A stretch of DNA of 64,000 nt from positions 1-64,000 of the forward strand of contig JBPFEG010000029.1 in NCBI GenBank assembly GCA_051061015.1, in the 5' to 3' direction. The DNA is from Methylomicrobium sp051061015 (GTDB taxonomy: Bacteria > Pseudomonadota > Gammaproteobacteria > Methylococcales > Methylomonadaceae). Below the pieces are notes generated by a model. The model was not told the origin of the DNA and ran no database searches. It saw only the letters and a list, made by a program, of their open reading frames with translations. Below are positions 12,001 to 18,119 of the stretch, piece after piece; position 1 is the stretch's first letter, and each line of letters starts with the position of its first letter. Made by a program: the position numbers and the translations under genes.

Positions 12001-12331
12001 CGGTTATGTATTTAACGTGCCAGTTGGCGCAACCATCAAAGGCATTGAAGTTCGTTTGGATGCAAAGGCCGATAGTACAACTGGCGCACCCAAGATGTGC
12101 GTGCAGCTCTCTTCGGATGGAGGCATCACTTGGACGGCCGCCAAGAGTACGACGACGCTCACCACAAGTGAAGCGACTTATGTTTTGGGCGGTGCAGTCG
12201 ATACTTGGGGAAGAAACTGGAGCGTAAGTAACTTTTCTGCTCCGTTCCGAGTGCGAGTAATCGATGTGGCCTCAAACCTCAACCGCGATTTTTCGCTGGA
12301 TTGGGTGGCAGTACAAGTTACATACCAATAG
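3095..12331 (+). CDS. Giant exported multidomain protein: WD40 propellers, NodB-like, DUF4082 and dimethylformamidase-beta-like domains
   Basis: The start is placed at ATG 3095 (3,078 residues) because AGGAGG at 3083-3088 sits 6 nt upstream; the ATG at 3089 touches that site. A hydrophobic N-terminus (FVFIILSWFVYV) suggests a signal peptide or anchor. In order, approximately, come: 8 WD40-like blades (45-400); a linker; 7 more blades (460-740); a ThuA/GATase-like domain (about 810-930); a NodB-like deacetylase region (1080-1330, MTGDDHG, EVGLHINTN); a Big_5-type Ig domain, DUF4082 domain, Big_5, DUF4082 and Big_5 (1414-2091); an N,N-dimethylformamidase beta-subunit-like region (2094-2615, RMGYYGG, SVGHDEYWS); two Ig-like domains (2625-2815); an Fn3 domain (2820-2910); and a unique C-terminal domain. 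No exosortase sorting tail or LPXTG motif is present. Its place between the priming enzyme and sugar-synthesis genes suggests a role in EPS modification or cell-surface attachment; the actual function is unknown. Confidence 0.8.
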   Translation: MRNPNVKHQYLMGFVFIILSWFVYVETRDSAGSVRAASADQAIKTYVKEAPGPGIGPVAFSRDGNLLATTDFEGNIVLRDVISGQVRATLPDQSENSVSDIAFSADGKILTSISKNTIKLWDVVSGQVQHSLPLADISSAIVQVAVSPDSMHIAGVTQQNEILLWNVKTGFSKSIKAGQGITVDQLTFSPDGRFLASANNGQNSQIKLWDAVTGKLHAALPADRFVTEVEFSPDSTILASGQGGVITLWDIEHLGVVKRILDAKEVKEIAFSPDGRTLASNIGGKEPKIQLWNPVTGGLIFEHPAENGAAITQLFYSPDGGLLASIGQDSLITLLNVPTGELKQLLVGPTDLIAKAAFNSKQPSLAALGNDGGLFVWDLVTGVGHQTFQIPTLLSASLPSSPASTSLNTVSNAPSQLNAANSPVQAQNALQPESGNQIAGQINTRTSKNRGAQKWKGIKELALSQDGSEIGVGTEDGKIRVFNKNGSQRWTVPGHHGRAITGLAFRGKTKELVTTGVDTEIKTWDANGKNLQTFYGPEHPTHAVAVSPDGQFIATAGEDTRVFLYDAVAHKLSNIFSGHINFVNGLAFSPDGQVLASAGAEGRTLLWDVKTGKLLRTLLGHSDQVNAVAFSPDGDQLASASADGTVILWNVITGEQFKTLVGHQNGVRSVAYSPDGQDLVSAGEDKQILLWDPKTGQLKKQLGGLTSIVNVLVFDRIGTLLSATENSEVSEINIETGTKINTIDVPETPAVAPQVSNSESSSSSASTAINAFMPSFFAERVNLGKANQGQSLISSVFNQLLDWVIPPANAAIQSPPGGPVLIIRSGRTGTLAAPNFEDYYTEILRAEGLNEFAVADISSVTAQTLSGYDVVILPEMSLTATQVSMLNTWVTNGGNLIAMRPDSQLASLLGLTSANCSSQPLRGYLFVDTSRSPGNGIVNQTIQYHGAADCYTLSGATSLATLYSNATTATANPALTLNSVGSNGGQAAAFTFDLAKSIVYSRQGNPAWATQDRDITIPNMVPLIRSDDKFYGDGPNDPQPDWNDLNKVAVPQADEQQRLLANLIILMNSDKKPLPRFWYFPNGKKAVVIMTGDDHGNGGTSGRFNQFISRSPAGCNVNNWECVRGTSYIYTSTPLTNTQAANYTAQGFEVGLHINTNCDNFTPASLETFYTQQITDWQTKYTSIPAPITERHHCIAFSDWITAVQTELNHNIRLDTNYYFWPPEWVNNQPGAFTSSVMPMRFTDLMGNMVDVYQATSQMTDESGQIYPFTIDTLLDRALGSLGYYGAYTINAHTDVATETASDAVLDSALSRGVPIVSAAQMLRWLDGRNSSSFGSLTWSGGSLSFTITRGTNANGLQAMVPTNSGTTRLISLTGPSGAIQPALQTIKGVEYAFFSAAAGNYTATYGVDSTSPTVTSTSPTNSATNVDLSSSITATFSEAMDATTITASTFELKDASSNVVNATVSYNASTFTAVLTPTSSLSASTTYTATVKGGTTDPRVKDLAGNALGANVSWSFTTGTQPCATTTCSAWSNSTIPGTPSVNDPGSVELGVKFRSDLNGSITGIRFYQANSNSGSGRTFRATLWNLSGQSLTTGTVTSTTSGWQQVTFTTPAPITANTVYVASYFAPNGNYAATNSPEFSTAGVDNPPIHLLQNGVSGGNGVYAYGTTSTFPTNTFQSTNYWVDVLFTTSTGPDTTPPTVTAQSPTPNATGIATNTTVTATFSEAMDAATLNTTTFELRDSANALISAAVSYNATNRTATLAPGNALTAGATYTATVKGGTTDPRVKDSAGNPLAANVTWSFTIAPSGTQACTSTTSIWPTNPTPTILSDSDTSSVELGVKFSSSQNGFICGIRYYKSSSNTGTHVGKLWNSTGTLLASATFQNETTGWQQVSFAQPVAITANTTYIASYLAPVGRYSADSGYFTTTRTNGPLTALSNADSGGNGVYLYGSGGFPTNTFQSTNYWVDVLFTTSTGPDTTPPTVTSTSPASGATGVSPTSVVTAIFSEAVDSTTVNTSTFELRDSASNLIAGSVTYNAATNTATLTPTNSLTPSTPYTAKIKGGTGGIKDLAVPPNALAADVSWSFTTGVDPCSSGGNPIVCENAKAGNPSSEWDITGAGSLNIQGYATDISVNKGETVRFKINTPSTNYRLDIYRMGYYGGLGARKIATVTPSANLPQSQPACLNNSTTGLIDCGNWVESASWAVPADATSGIYIAKAVRQDGASAGQASHIVFIVRDDASTSDMLFQTSDTTWQAYNDYGGNSLYSGSPAGRAYKVSYNRPFNTRAVDNGQDWVFNAEYPMVRWLEANGYNVSYFTGVDSDRRGNLIANHKVFLSVGHDEYWSGGQRANVEAARDRNPSGVHLAFFSGNEVFWKTRWENNIINTAGALGTETYRTLVCYKETHANAVIDPADPPIWTGTWLDPRFSPPADGGKPQNALTGTLFMVNDGATTAITVPAADGKMRFWRNTSIANLTTGSGTLADSTLGYEWDVDPANPDTATTPAGLEGSLVRPAGLIHLSTTTVTGSNARLQDYGSTYGAGSVTHNLTLYKHSSGALVFGAGTVQWSWGLDSTHDRGSAAADVRMQQATVNLFADMSVQPATLQSGLTPATKSTDITPPSSTITSPTGGSTVALGSTVVISGTATDAGGGLVGGVEVSVDGGTTWHPATGRGTWTYNWTAPGTSTAVTIKSRAVDDSLNLETPGAGVSVNVGSGPDTTVPTVSMTAPANGATISGTAVTVSANATDNIGVTRVQFLLDGASLGAADTVAPYSISWNSTLASNGSHTLSAQASDAANNTATAANISVTVSNTAPLAPSALTGTAVSSTQINLSWTDNATNESGFKIERCQGAGCSNFALVVTLGSNITSYADTGLTPNTSYSYRMVAFNGIGDSVYSNTATAITLSVTGFLSPASNLAVLVNAGDGNGFETTPTNAYANDGLFAVDTNSGTGTGTSCTGTGKDKHDYFGYVFNVPVGATIKGIEVRLDAKADSTTGAPKMCVQLSSDGGITWTAAKSTTTLTTSEATYVLGGAVDTWGRNWSVSNFSAPFRVRVIDVASNLNRDFSLDWVAVQVTYQ
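8111..8193 (+). repeat. 83-bp internal repeat, copy 1
   Basis: This stretch spans the end of the first DUF4082-like domain and the start of the next Ig-like domain. It matches 8960-9042 at 81 of 83 bases, counted by eye. The only differences are G/A at the sixth base and T/C inside the GTTGTT run. The flanking domain copies have diverged much further. Confidence 0.9.
8960..9042 (+). repeat. 83-bp internal repeat, copy 2
   Basis: This is the second copy of the 8111-8193 sequence, at the matching boundary between the second DUF4082-like domain and the third Big_5-type domain. Near identity here, next to diverged domain bodies, suggests recent gene conversion or duplication at the domain junction. 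Confidence 0.9.
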
Positions 12332-12401
12332 TTCAAATTTCGGCAACAGGTGATTCTTCATAATATATAGAACAACTCACACCAACTTAGAGGAAAAGAC
12401 A

Positions 12402-12908
12402 ATGATTAAAGAGAATGTAGTGTTAGGCGAAGGGGTTGCTATATACCATCCTCAGCTCGTGAATCTCTACGGTTGCACGATTGGAGAGGGCTCCAAGATT
12501 GGTACGTTCGTCGAGATACAAAAAGGAGCTTCGGTGGGGGCTCGCTGCAAAATATCCAGTCACACTTTTATTTGTGAAGGGGTTGATATCGAGGATGGCG
12601 TCTTCGTAGGTCATGGCGTCATGTTCACTAATGACATGTATCCCAGAGCCGTCAATCCTGATGGCGACCTGCAAACCGAGGAGGATTGGCAAGTGATCAA
12701 GACCCGCGTGAAGGCTCGTGCCTCTATCGGCAGCAATGCAACCATTCTCTGCGGTATCACGATTGGGGAAGGAGCCGTGATTGGGGCCGGAGCCGTGGTG
12801 ACCCGGGATGTGCCCGATTATGCGATCGTCGCCGGTGTCCCTGCACGTGTCATCGCTGATGCGCGCACGCGAGATCAAAGATGCAAGAAAGAAACAAATT
12901 TTGCCTAG
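12402..12908 (+). CDS. Hexapeptide-repeat N-acetyltransferase, WbpD/WlbB-like
   Basis: The 168-residue protein is a left-handed beta-helix acyltransferase with regular hexapeptide repeats (IGEGSKIGTFVEIQKGASVG, then IGSNATILCGITIGEGAVIG). The insert FTNDMYPRA and the tail VTRDVPDYAIVAGVPARVI are typical of WbpD/WlbB. Those enzymes acetylate the 3-amino group of UDP-GlcNAc(3NH2)A in the cytoplasm. The next two genes are an oxidoreductase and an aminotransferase of the same pathway type, and a nucleotide-sugar dehydrogenase sits at 20729. This supports the assignment, but substrate specificity is inferred from context. AGGAAAAG precedes the ATG. Confidence 0.82.
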   Translation: MIKENVVLGEGVAIYHPQLVNLYGCTIGEGSKIGTFVEIQKGASVGARCKISSHTFICEGVDIEDGVFVGHGVMFTNDMYPRAVNPDGDLQTEEDWQVIKTRVKARASIGSNATILCGITIGEGAVIGAGAVVTRDVPDYAIVAGVPARVIADARTRDQRCKKETNFA

Positions 12909-13046
12909 GACATTGACGATCAAGAATTCCACTTCTTAGCACGGCCTGTCTAGGTGTTTTAAACCGGTGATCGCCATCATTGTCCTTACATTCGATGACT
13001 TGCCGGCGATATGCAAAGTAGAGGTTTTTTTCATTAATCTCATAGC

Positions 13047-13062
13047 GATGGAATTTTCCATC
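13047..13062. promoter_or_regulatory. 16-bp palindrome upstream of the Gfo/Idh/MocA gene
   Basis: GATGGAATTTTCCATC has perfect 7-bp arms around TT. It lies 23 bp before the ATG at 13086 and just upstream of the ribosome binding site AAAGGGAG. It could be an operator or a small hairpin; nothing else supports either reading. Confidence 0.25.
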
Positions 13063-13085
13063 ATTCAGATAAAGGGAGTACGATC

Positions 13086-14129
13086 ATGATTAGAATAGGC
13101 GTTATCGGATACGGCTATTGGGGCCCCAATCTGGTAAGGAATTTTGCCGAAACACCGGGTCTTACAATGGCCGGTGTGGCGGATATGGATCAGAAAAAAC
13201 TCGATCTCGTGCGGAAGCGATATCCGGGCGTAAAAACCACGACGCGCTTTCAGGATCTGCTTGAGGATCCCTCTATCGATGCCATCGCGGTGGCGACACC
13301 GGTCAGCACGCATTTCGAACTCGGGATGGCCGTTTTAAAGGCGGGCAAGCATCTGTGGGTCGAAAAGCCTATGACAGAGACATCGTTGCAGGCGCGCAAG
13401 CTGGTCGACGAAGCCGAAAAACGGGGTCTTGTGTTGATCGTTGATCATACGTTCATCTATACCGGGGCGATACGCAAGATGGCGGAATTGATCAAGGGCG
13501 ATGACTTCGGCGATGTGTTTTACTACGACTCGACCCGCATCAATCTTGGTTTGTTTCAGCGCGATGTCAGCGTGATCTCGGACTTGGCCGTGCATGATTT
13601 CTCGATCCTGGATTTTTTATTGGGCGAACAACCGGCAGCGGTGTCCGCCGTTGGCACCAACCATTTTCCAGGTACACCGGAAAATCTGTCCTACCTGACC
13701 TTATTTTACGACTCCGGAATCATTGCGCATGTGAATGTGAACTGGCTAGCGCCGGTGAAGATGCGGCAGATTCTCGTCGGCGGGAGCAAGAAAATGATTG
13801 TCTACGATGATCTGGAAGCGAGTGAAAAGATCAAGGTTTACGATAAGGGCATCAGCTTCACCGATGATCCGCAACAGATCTATGAAATGCGGGTCGGCTA
13901 TCGTAGCGGAGATATGTGGGCACCTCGGCTGGATTCTACGGAGGCCCTGCGTGTGGAAGGGGAGCATTTCGTCGACTGTATCGAGAACGGTAAGGCCCCA
14001 TTGACCGACGGCTTGTTAGGGCTTCGGGTGGTCGAATTGATCGAGGCAGCTACACGCTCGATGAACGAACGCGGGCGTTCTGTCGAAGTCAACGGAAAAT
14101 TCATGTTTCAAGGCAGGAGAGTGGCATGA
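13086..14129 (+). CDS. Gfo/Idh/MocA-family sugar oxidoreductase, WbpB/WlbA-like
   Basis: The 347-residue protein starts with a Rossmann NAD-binding motif (IGVIGYGYWGPNLVRNF) and carries the family EKP motif (HLWVEKPMTET) before the C-terminal alpha/beta substrate domain. In the UDP-GlcNAc(3NAc)A pathway such an enzyme oxidises C3 of UDP-GlcNAcA to make the 3-keto acceptor for transamination. Family members act on many sugars, so the step is inferred from the flanking acetyltransferase and aminotransferase. The stop codon overlaps the next start by 4 bp, indicating translational coupling. Confidence 0.85.
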   Translation: MIRIGVIGYGYWGPNLVRNFAETPGLTMAGVADMDQKKLDLVRKRYPGVKTTTRFQDLLEDPSIDAIAVATPVSTHFELGMAVLKAGKHLWVEKPMTETSLQARKLVDEAEKRGLVLIVDHTFIYTGAIRKMAELIKGDDFGDVFYYDSTRINLGLFQRDVSVISDLAVHDFSILDFLLGEQPAAVSAVGTNHFPGTPENLSYLTLFYDSGIIAHVNVNWLAPVKMRQILVGGSKKMIVYDDLEASEKIKVYDKGISFTDDPQQIYEMRVGYRSGDMWAPRLDSTEALRVEGEHFVDCIENGKAPLTDGLLGLRVVELIEAATRSMNERGRSVEVNGKFMFQGRRVA

Positions 14130-15244
14130 TTCCTTTTGTCGATTTGAAAGTTCAATACATGGGTATTAAGGATGAAGTCAACGCCGCTATCCAGGGTGTA
14201 TTGGAAACCAGTCAGTTTACGTTAGGCAAGGAAGTGGCTGCGTTCGAGGAGGAGTTCGCCACCTATTGCCAGGCTCAATATGGCATTAGTGTAAACACGG
14301 GAACCAGCGCCCTGCACCTTGCGTTGCTCGCGGCCGGAATCGGTCCCCAGGATGAAGTGATTACCGTGCCGTTTACGTTTGTGGCGACCGTCGCCGCGAT
14401 TCACTATACCGGCGCCAAGCCCGTGTTCGTCGATATCGATCCGCGCTCCTTCACGATCGATGTGCAGGCGATTGAAGCCGCAATTACTGATAAAACCAAG
14501 GCCATTATTCCTGTGCATCTTTACGGTCAGCCTGCGGACATGGATCCGATTTTGGAAATCGCCAAGCGCCGCGGTCTGGTGGTGATTGAAGACGCTGCGC
14601 AGGCTCACGGGGCCGAGTATAAGGGACGGCGCACAGGCAGTTTGGGCGATATGGGCTGTTTCAGCTTTTACCCGGGCAAGAATCTGGGCGCCTATGGCGA
14701 AGGCGGCATGGTGGTGACCAACAATCCCGACTATACTCGCACTATACGGATGCTGCGCGACTGGGGCGCGGAACAGAAATACCATCATGTACTGAAAGGC
14801 TACAACTATCGTCTCGAAGGTATCCAAGGAGCCATCCTTAGAGTCAAGCTACGCTATTTGGAAGCATGGACCGAAGCCCGGCGGACGGCCGCCGCGCATT
14901 ATGATGAACTACTTGCCGGTAGCGGCGTAGCGACGCCGGAAGCAATGGCTTACGCGCGGCATGTCTATCATATCTATGCTATCCGTACTGGACAGCGAAG
15001 CGAATGGCAGCAGGCACTGCAAGCCCAAGGTATCCAGACCGGCATTCATTATCCGATTCCGGTGCATCTATTACCCGCTTATGCCGATCTGGGTTATGGC
15101 CGGGGCGATTTTCCCCATTCGGAGCAGGCGGCCGACGAAGTGCTTTCCCTTCCGATGTTCCCCGAGTTAAGTCGGGCACAATGCGAAGAAGTTAGCGAGG
15201 CCGTCGCGAAGCTCGCAAAACGGACGACTTTTGAATACGCGTGA
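14126..15244 (+). CDS. DegT/DnrJ/EryC1 aminotransferase, WbpE/WlbC-like
   Basis: This 372-residue PLP-dependent sugar aminotransferase has the family features NTGTSALHLAL (phosphate cup), VPFTFVATV, IEDAAQAHGA with the PLP-binding aspartate, and CFSFYPGKNLGAYGEGG with the Schiff-base lysine at residue 185. The expected reaction is glutamate-dependent amination of a keto nucleotide sugar, here probably the 3-keto product of the preceding enzyme. It is coupled by overlap to the upstream oxidoreductase. A second DegT enzyme at 16899 shares the overall fold but differs throughout, so it probably aminates another sugar or carbon. Confidence 0.88.
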   Translation: MIPFVDLKVQYMGIKDEVNAAIQGVLETSQFTLGKEVAAFEEEFATYCQAQYGISVNTGTSALHLALLAAGIGPQDEVITVPFTFVATVAAIHYTGAKPVFVDIDPRSFTIDVQAIEAAITDKTKAIIPVHLYGQPADMDPILEIAKRRGLVVIEDAAQAHGAEYKGRRTGSLGDMGCFSFYPGKNLGAYGEGGMVVTNNPDYTRTIRMLRDWGAEQKYHHVLKGYNYRLEGIQGAILRVKLRYLEAWTEARRTAAAHYDELLAGSGVATPEAMAYARHVYHIYAIRTGQRSEWQQALQAQGIQTGIHYPIPVHLLPAYADLGYGRGDFPHSEQAADEVLSLPMFPELSRAQCEEVSEAVAKLAKRTTFEYA

Positions 15245-15257
15245 TAGAGGCTATAAC

Positions 15258-15938
15258 ATGAAAGAGGTGAAGCCGCTGTTGATTTTTCCCTATAACGGTA
15301 ATGCTATCGAAGCGTTGGACTGCATTGGCGAGGCTTACCGGTTTATCGGTTTTGTGGATGACACGCCTGAGAAGCAAGGGATCGATCCGCACGGCTATCC
15401 GGTATTTAGTCGGGACGCATTCGCACAGTTTCCCGATGCCTATGTTTTAGCTGTTCCCGGCAGCCCCGCTTCTTATCAGGCGCGAAAGGGAATTATTCAA
15501 GGTCTGGGTCTTGCCGAGGAACGGTTTGCCCGTGTGGTCCATCCGACTGCCAGGGTCTCTCCCTTGGCGACACTCGGCTCTAATGTGCTGATCATGGCCG
15601 GTGTGGTAATTACCAGTAACGCCCTGATCGGCTCGCACAGCTGTATTCTTCCGAATACGGTGATTCACCATGATGTGGCGATAGGCGATTGGAGCCTCAT
15701 CGGTTCCAACGTTACCATCGCCGGCAACACTGTGGTCGAAGAGAACTGTTACATCGGCAGCGGTACAAGTTTGAAAAATGGCATACGCGTCAGGAGCGGT
15801 GCCTTAGTGGGGCTGGGCAGCAACGTGATTAATAGCGTCGCCGCCGGCACGACGGTGATAGGTAATCCCGCCCGAGAGTTAAGGAAAAAAGAAATAACAA
15901 CAACGATAACCAAAGGTAGATTCATTAATGAATATTAA
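15258..15938 (+). CDS. NeuD/PglD-family sugar O- or N-acyltransferase
   Basis: The start is ATG 15258, 7 nt after AGAGG, giving 226 residues; the frame is open further upstream but overlaps the previous stop. The N-terminal part is a small Rossmann-like nucleotide-sugar binding region (LLIFPYNGNAIEALDCI, FVDDTPEK), followed by a left-handed beta-helix with a His-rich active-site turn (TVIHHDVAIGDW). PglD-type enzymes acetylate UDP-4-amino-sugars and NeuD acts on sialic acid. With the following epimerase/dehydratase and DegT genes it may complete a second acetamido sugar, but the substrate is not determined. It overlaps the next gene by 11 bp. Confidence 0.82.
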   Translation: MKEVKPLLIFPYNGNAIEALDCIGEAYRFIGFVDDTPEKQGIDPHGYPVFSRDAFAQFPDAYVLAVPGSPASYQARKGIIQGLGLAEERFARVVHPTARVSPLATLGSNVLIMAGVVITSNALIGSHSCILPNTVIHHDVAIGDWSLIGSNVTIAGNTVVEENCYIGSGTSLKNGIRVRSGALVGLGSNVINSVAAGTTVIGNPARELRKKEITTTITKGRFINEY

Positions 15939-16902
15939 GGATTCCAATATATTGGTCACAGGCGGCTGCGGGCTGATCGGTTCCACGACCGTGGATTTGT
16001 TATTGCGGGATCACTCGCCTGCCAGCATCGTCATTTTCGATAATTTAAGTCGTGGCACACTGGCTAATGTTGAAGATGCATTAACTGATCCCCGTGTGAA
16101 ACTGATACGCGAAGACATCCGGAACAAGGAGGCCGTACATAACGCCATGAAGGGCATAGATGCGGTGATTCATATGGCAGCCCTTCGGATTACCGCTTGT
16201 GCAGGCCATCCTCGCGAGGCGATGGAAGTCATGTGCAATGGGAGCTTCAATGTGGTGGAGGCCGCCCAGGCCGCCGGCGTCAAAAAAGTCATCGCGGCCT
16301 CTTCGGCGTCGGTCTATGGCCTGGCCGATAGTTTTCCCACGCGCGAGGATCATCATCCCTATAATAATCGCACCTGGTATGGGGCCAGCAAGATAATGCT
16401 GGAAGGGCTGCTGCGTTCGTTTAATGAAATGTATGGATTGCCCTATGCGATGCTGCGTTATTTCAACGTATATGGTCCTCGGATGGATATTTACGGGAAA
16501 TATACGGAGGTATTGATTCGCTGGATGGAACGCATCGCGGCTGGTCAGCCGCCATTGATTCTTGGAGACGGCGCCCAAACGATGGATTTCGTTTATATCG
16601 AAGATGTCGCTCGATCCAATATCCTGGCGCTACAATCGGATTTAAGCGATGAGGTATTTAACGTCGCCAGCGGTTCTGAAACCAGTCTCAACGAATTGGC
16701 CGCAGCCTTGCTGAAGGTGATGGATTCCGATCTGCAGCCGGAATACGGCCCGGAGCGGACAGTAAATCCAGTCTCGCGGCGTCTTGCCGATACCTCCAAG
16801 GCTGAAAGAATGCTGGGTTTTAAAGCGCAGGTTGATTTGGAAGATGGGCTTTCGCAACTAGTCCACTGGTGGCGCATGAATAAGATGGAGGTAGAAGCAT
16901 GA
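15928..16902 (+). CDS. NAD-dependent epimerase/dehydratase (extended SDR)
   Basis: The 324-residue protein has the extended short-chain dehydrogenase fold: ILVTGGCGLIGSTT (GxxGxxG, residues 12-18), the ASSASVYG strand with the active serine region, and catalytic Tyr151 and Lys155 in WYGASK. YFNVYGPRMD and the late MDFVYIEDVA are typical of nucleotide-sugar 4-epimerases and 4,6-dehydratases. It probably modifies a UDP-sugar for the EPS repeat unit. Epimerase versus dehydratase activity cannot be decided from sequence alone. Its start overlaps the acyltransferase and its stop overlaps the next aminotransferase (ATGA), so the three are translationally coupled. Confidence 0.85.
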   Translation: MNIKDSNILVTGGCGLIGSTTVDLLLRDHSPASIVIFDNLSRGTLANVEDALTDPRVKLIREDIRNKEAVHNAMKGIDAVIHMAALRITACAGHPREAMEVMCNGSFNVVEAAQAAGVKKVIAASSASVYGLADSFPTREDHHPYNNRTWYGASKIMLEGLLRSFNEMYGLPYAMLRYFNVYGPRMDIYGKYTEVLIRWMERIAAGQPPLILGDGAQTMDFVYIEDVARSNILALQSDLSDEVFNVASGSETSLNELAAALLKVMDSDLQPEYGPERTVNPVSRRLADTSKAERMLGFKAQVDLEDGLSQLVHWWRMNKMEVEA

Positions 16903-18098
16903 TTCCTATAACCAAACCCATGTTGGGCGAAAATGAGGCGGAAGCGGCGCGGCGCGTTATTCTGAGTGGTTGGACCAGCCAGGGTCCTGAAGTTGCCGCG
17001 TTTGAAAAGGAGTTTGCAGAATACGTTGGGGCTCCATACGCGTGCGCGGTATCCAGTTGCACAACGGCCTTGCATTTGGCCCTGCTTGCGGTTGGTGTAC
17101 AGCCTGGAGACGAAGTCATTACCGTCAGCCATTCCTATATCGCCACCGCGAACTCGATCCGCTATTGCGGCGCGAAGCCGGTGTTCGTGGATATCGAACC
17201 CACTACATTCAACATCGATCCCAAACTGATCGAAAGCGCAGTGACTGAACGTACCCGCGCTATTTTATGCGTGCATCAGATCGGGATGCCCTGCGATCTT
17301 GCGGCTATCCTTGAAATCGCCCGCCGTTATTCACTGTTCGTCGTGGAGGATGCGGCTTGCGCGATCGGCAGCGAAATTTTCTGGAAGGGTCAATGGGAAA
17401 AAATCGGCAAACCGCAAGCCGACGTTGCGTGCTTTTCGTTTCATCCGCGCAAGGTGATCAGCACCGGCGACGGCGGTATGCTCACGACATCGAATCCAGA
17501 GTGGGACGCGAAATTCAGACTGTTGCGGCAACACGGCATGAGTGTTCCCGATACGGTGCGTCATGGAGCGAGCCAGGTGATCTTCGAATCCTATCCTGTT
17601 GTTGGCTTCAATTTCCGAATGACGGATATTCAAGCGGCCGTGGGCCGGGAGCAGCTTAAGCGTCTTCCGGAAATTGTCAAAAAACGCCGTGATTTGGCTG
17701 AACGCTACAAGACGCTCCTCTCGGACATACCGGGGCTCGGTTTACCGGTAGAGCCGGACTGGGCACGCAGCACCTGGCAAAGCTTTAGCATTCGCCTGCC
17801 TGAGGATTCGGATCAGCGGTTAGTTATGCAATCGATGCTTGATGAAGGGATCGCGACTCGCCGGGGAATCATGTGTTCCCATCGAGAGGAAGCTTATCCA
17901 TCAGATACATGGTCTTGCGCCAATAGAATCAAGGGGGCTGCATGTACTGCGGGAATTTGTCAATGCCTCAGGCACAGCGAAGAAGCGCAGGATCAAACTA
18001 TTATCTTGCCATTGTTCCCTCAAATGACCTTTGATCAGCAAGATCAGGTGGTAGAGTCGCTGCAGGAAGCTTTGCGTGTGGTTATGTTAAGTGAATAA
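16899..18098 (+). CDS. DegT/DnrJ/EryC1 aminotransferase (second copy)
   Basis: The 399-residue PLP enzyme shows SSCTTALHLALL, the PLP-binding aspartate in VVEDAACAIG, and CFSFHPRKVISTGDGG with the Schiff-base lysine at 185. It aminates a keto sugar nucleotide in the cytoplasm. The loop around LFVVEDAACAIGSEIFWKGQ is longer than in the copy at 14126, and the histidine-rich C-terminal segment differs. The upstream SDR may supply its keto substrate and the PglD/NeuD-like enzyme may acylate its product; this chain is an inference from gene order. Confidence 0.87.
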   Translation: MIPITKPMLGENEAEAARRVILSGWTSQGPEVAAFEKEFAEYVGAPYACAVSSCTTALHLALLAVGVQPGDEVITVSHSYIATANSIRYCGAKPVFVDIEPTTFNIDPKLIESAVTERTRAILCVHQIGMPCDLAAILEIARRYSLFVVEDAACAIGSEIFWKGQWEKIGKPQADVACFSFHPRKVISTGDGGMLTTSNPEWDAKFRLLRQHGMSVPDTVRHGASQVIFESYPVVGFNFRMTDIQAAVGREQLKRLPEIVKKRRDLAERYKTLLSDIPGLGLPVEPDWARSTWQSFSIRLPEDSDQRLVMQSMLDEGIATRRGIMCSHREEAYPSDTWSCANRIKGAACTAGICQCLRHSEEAQDQTIILPLFPQMTFDQQDQVVESLQEALRVVMLSE

Positions 18099-18119
18099 AA
18101 TCAGCACTTTATTAAGGCT

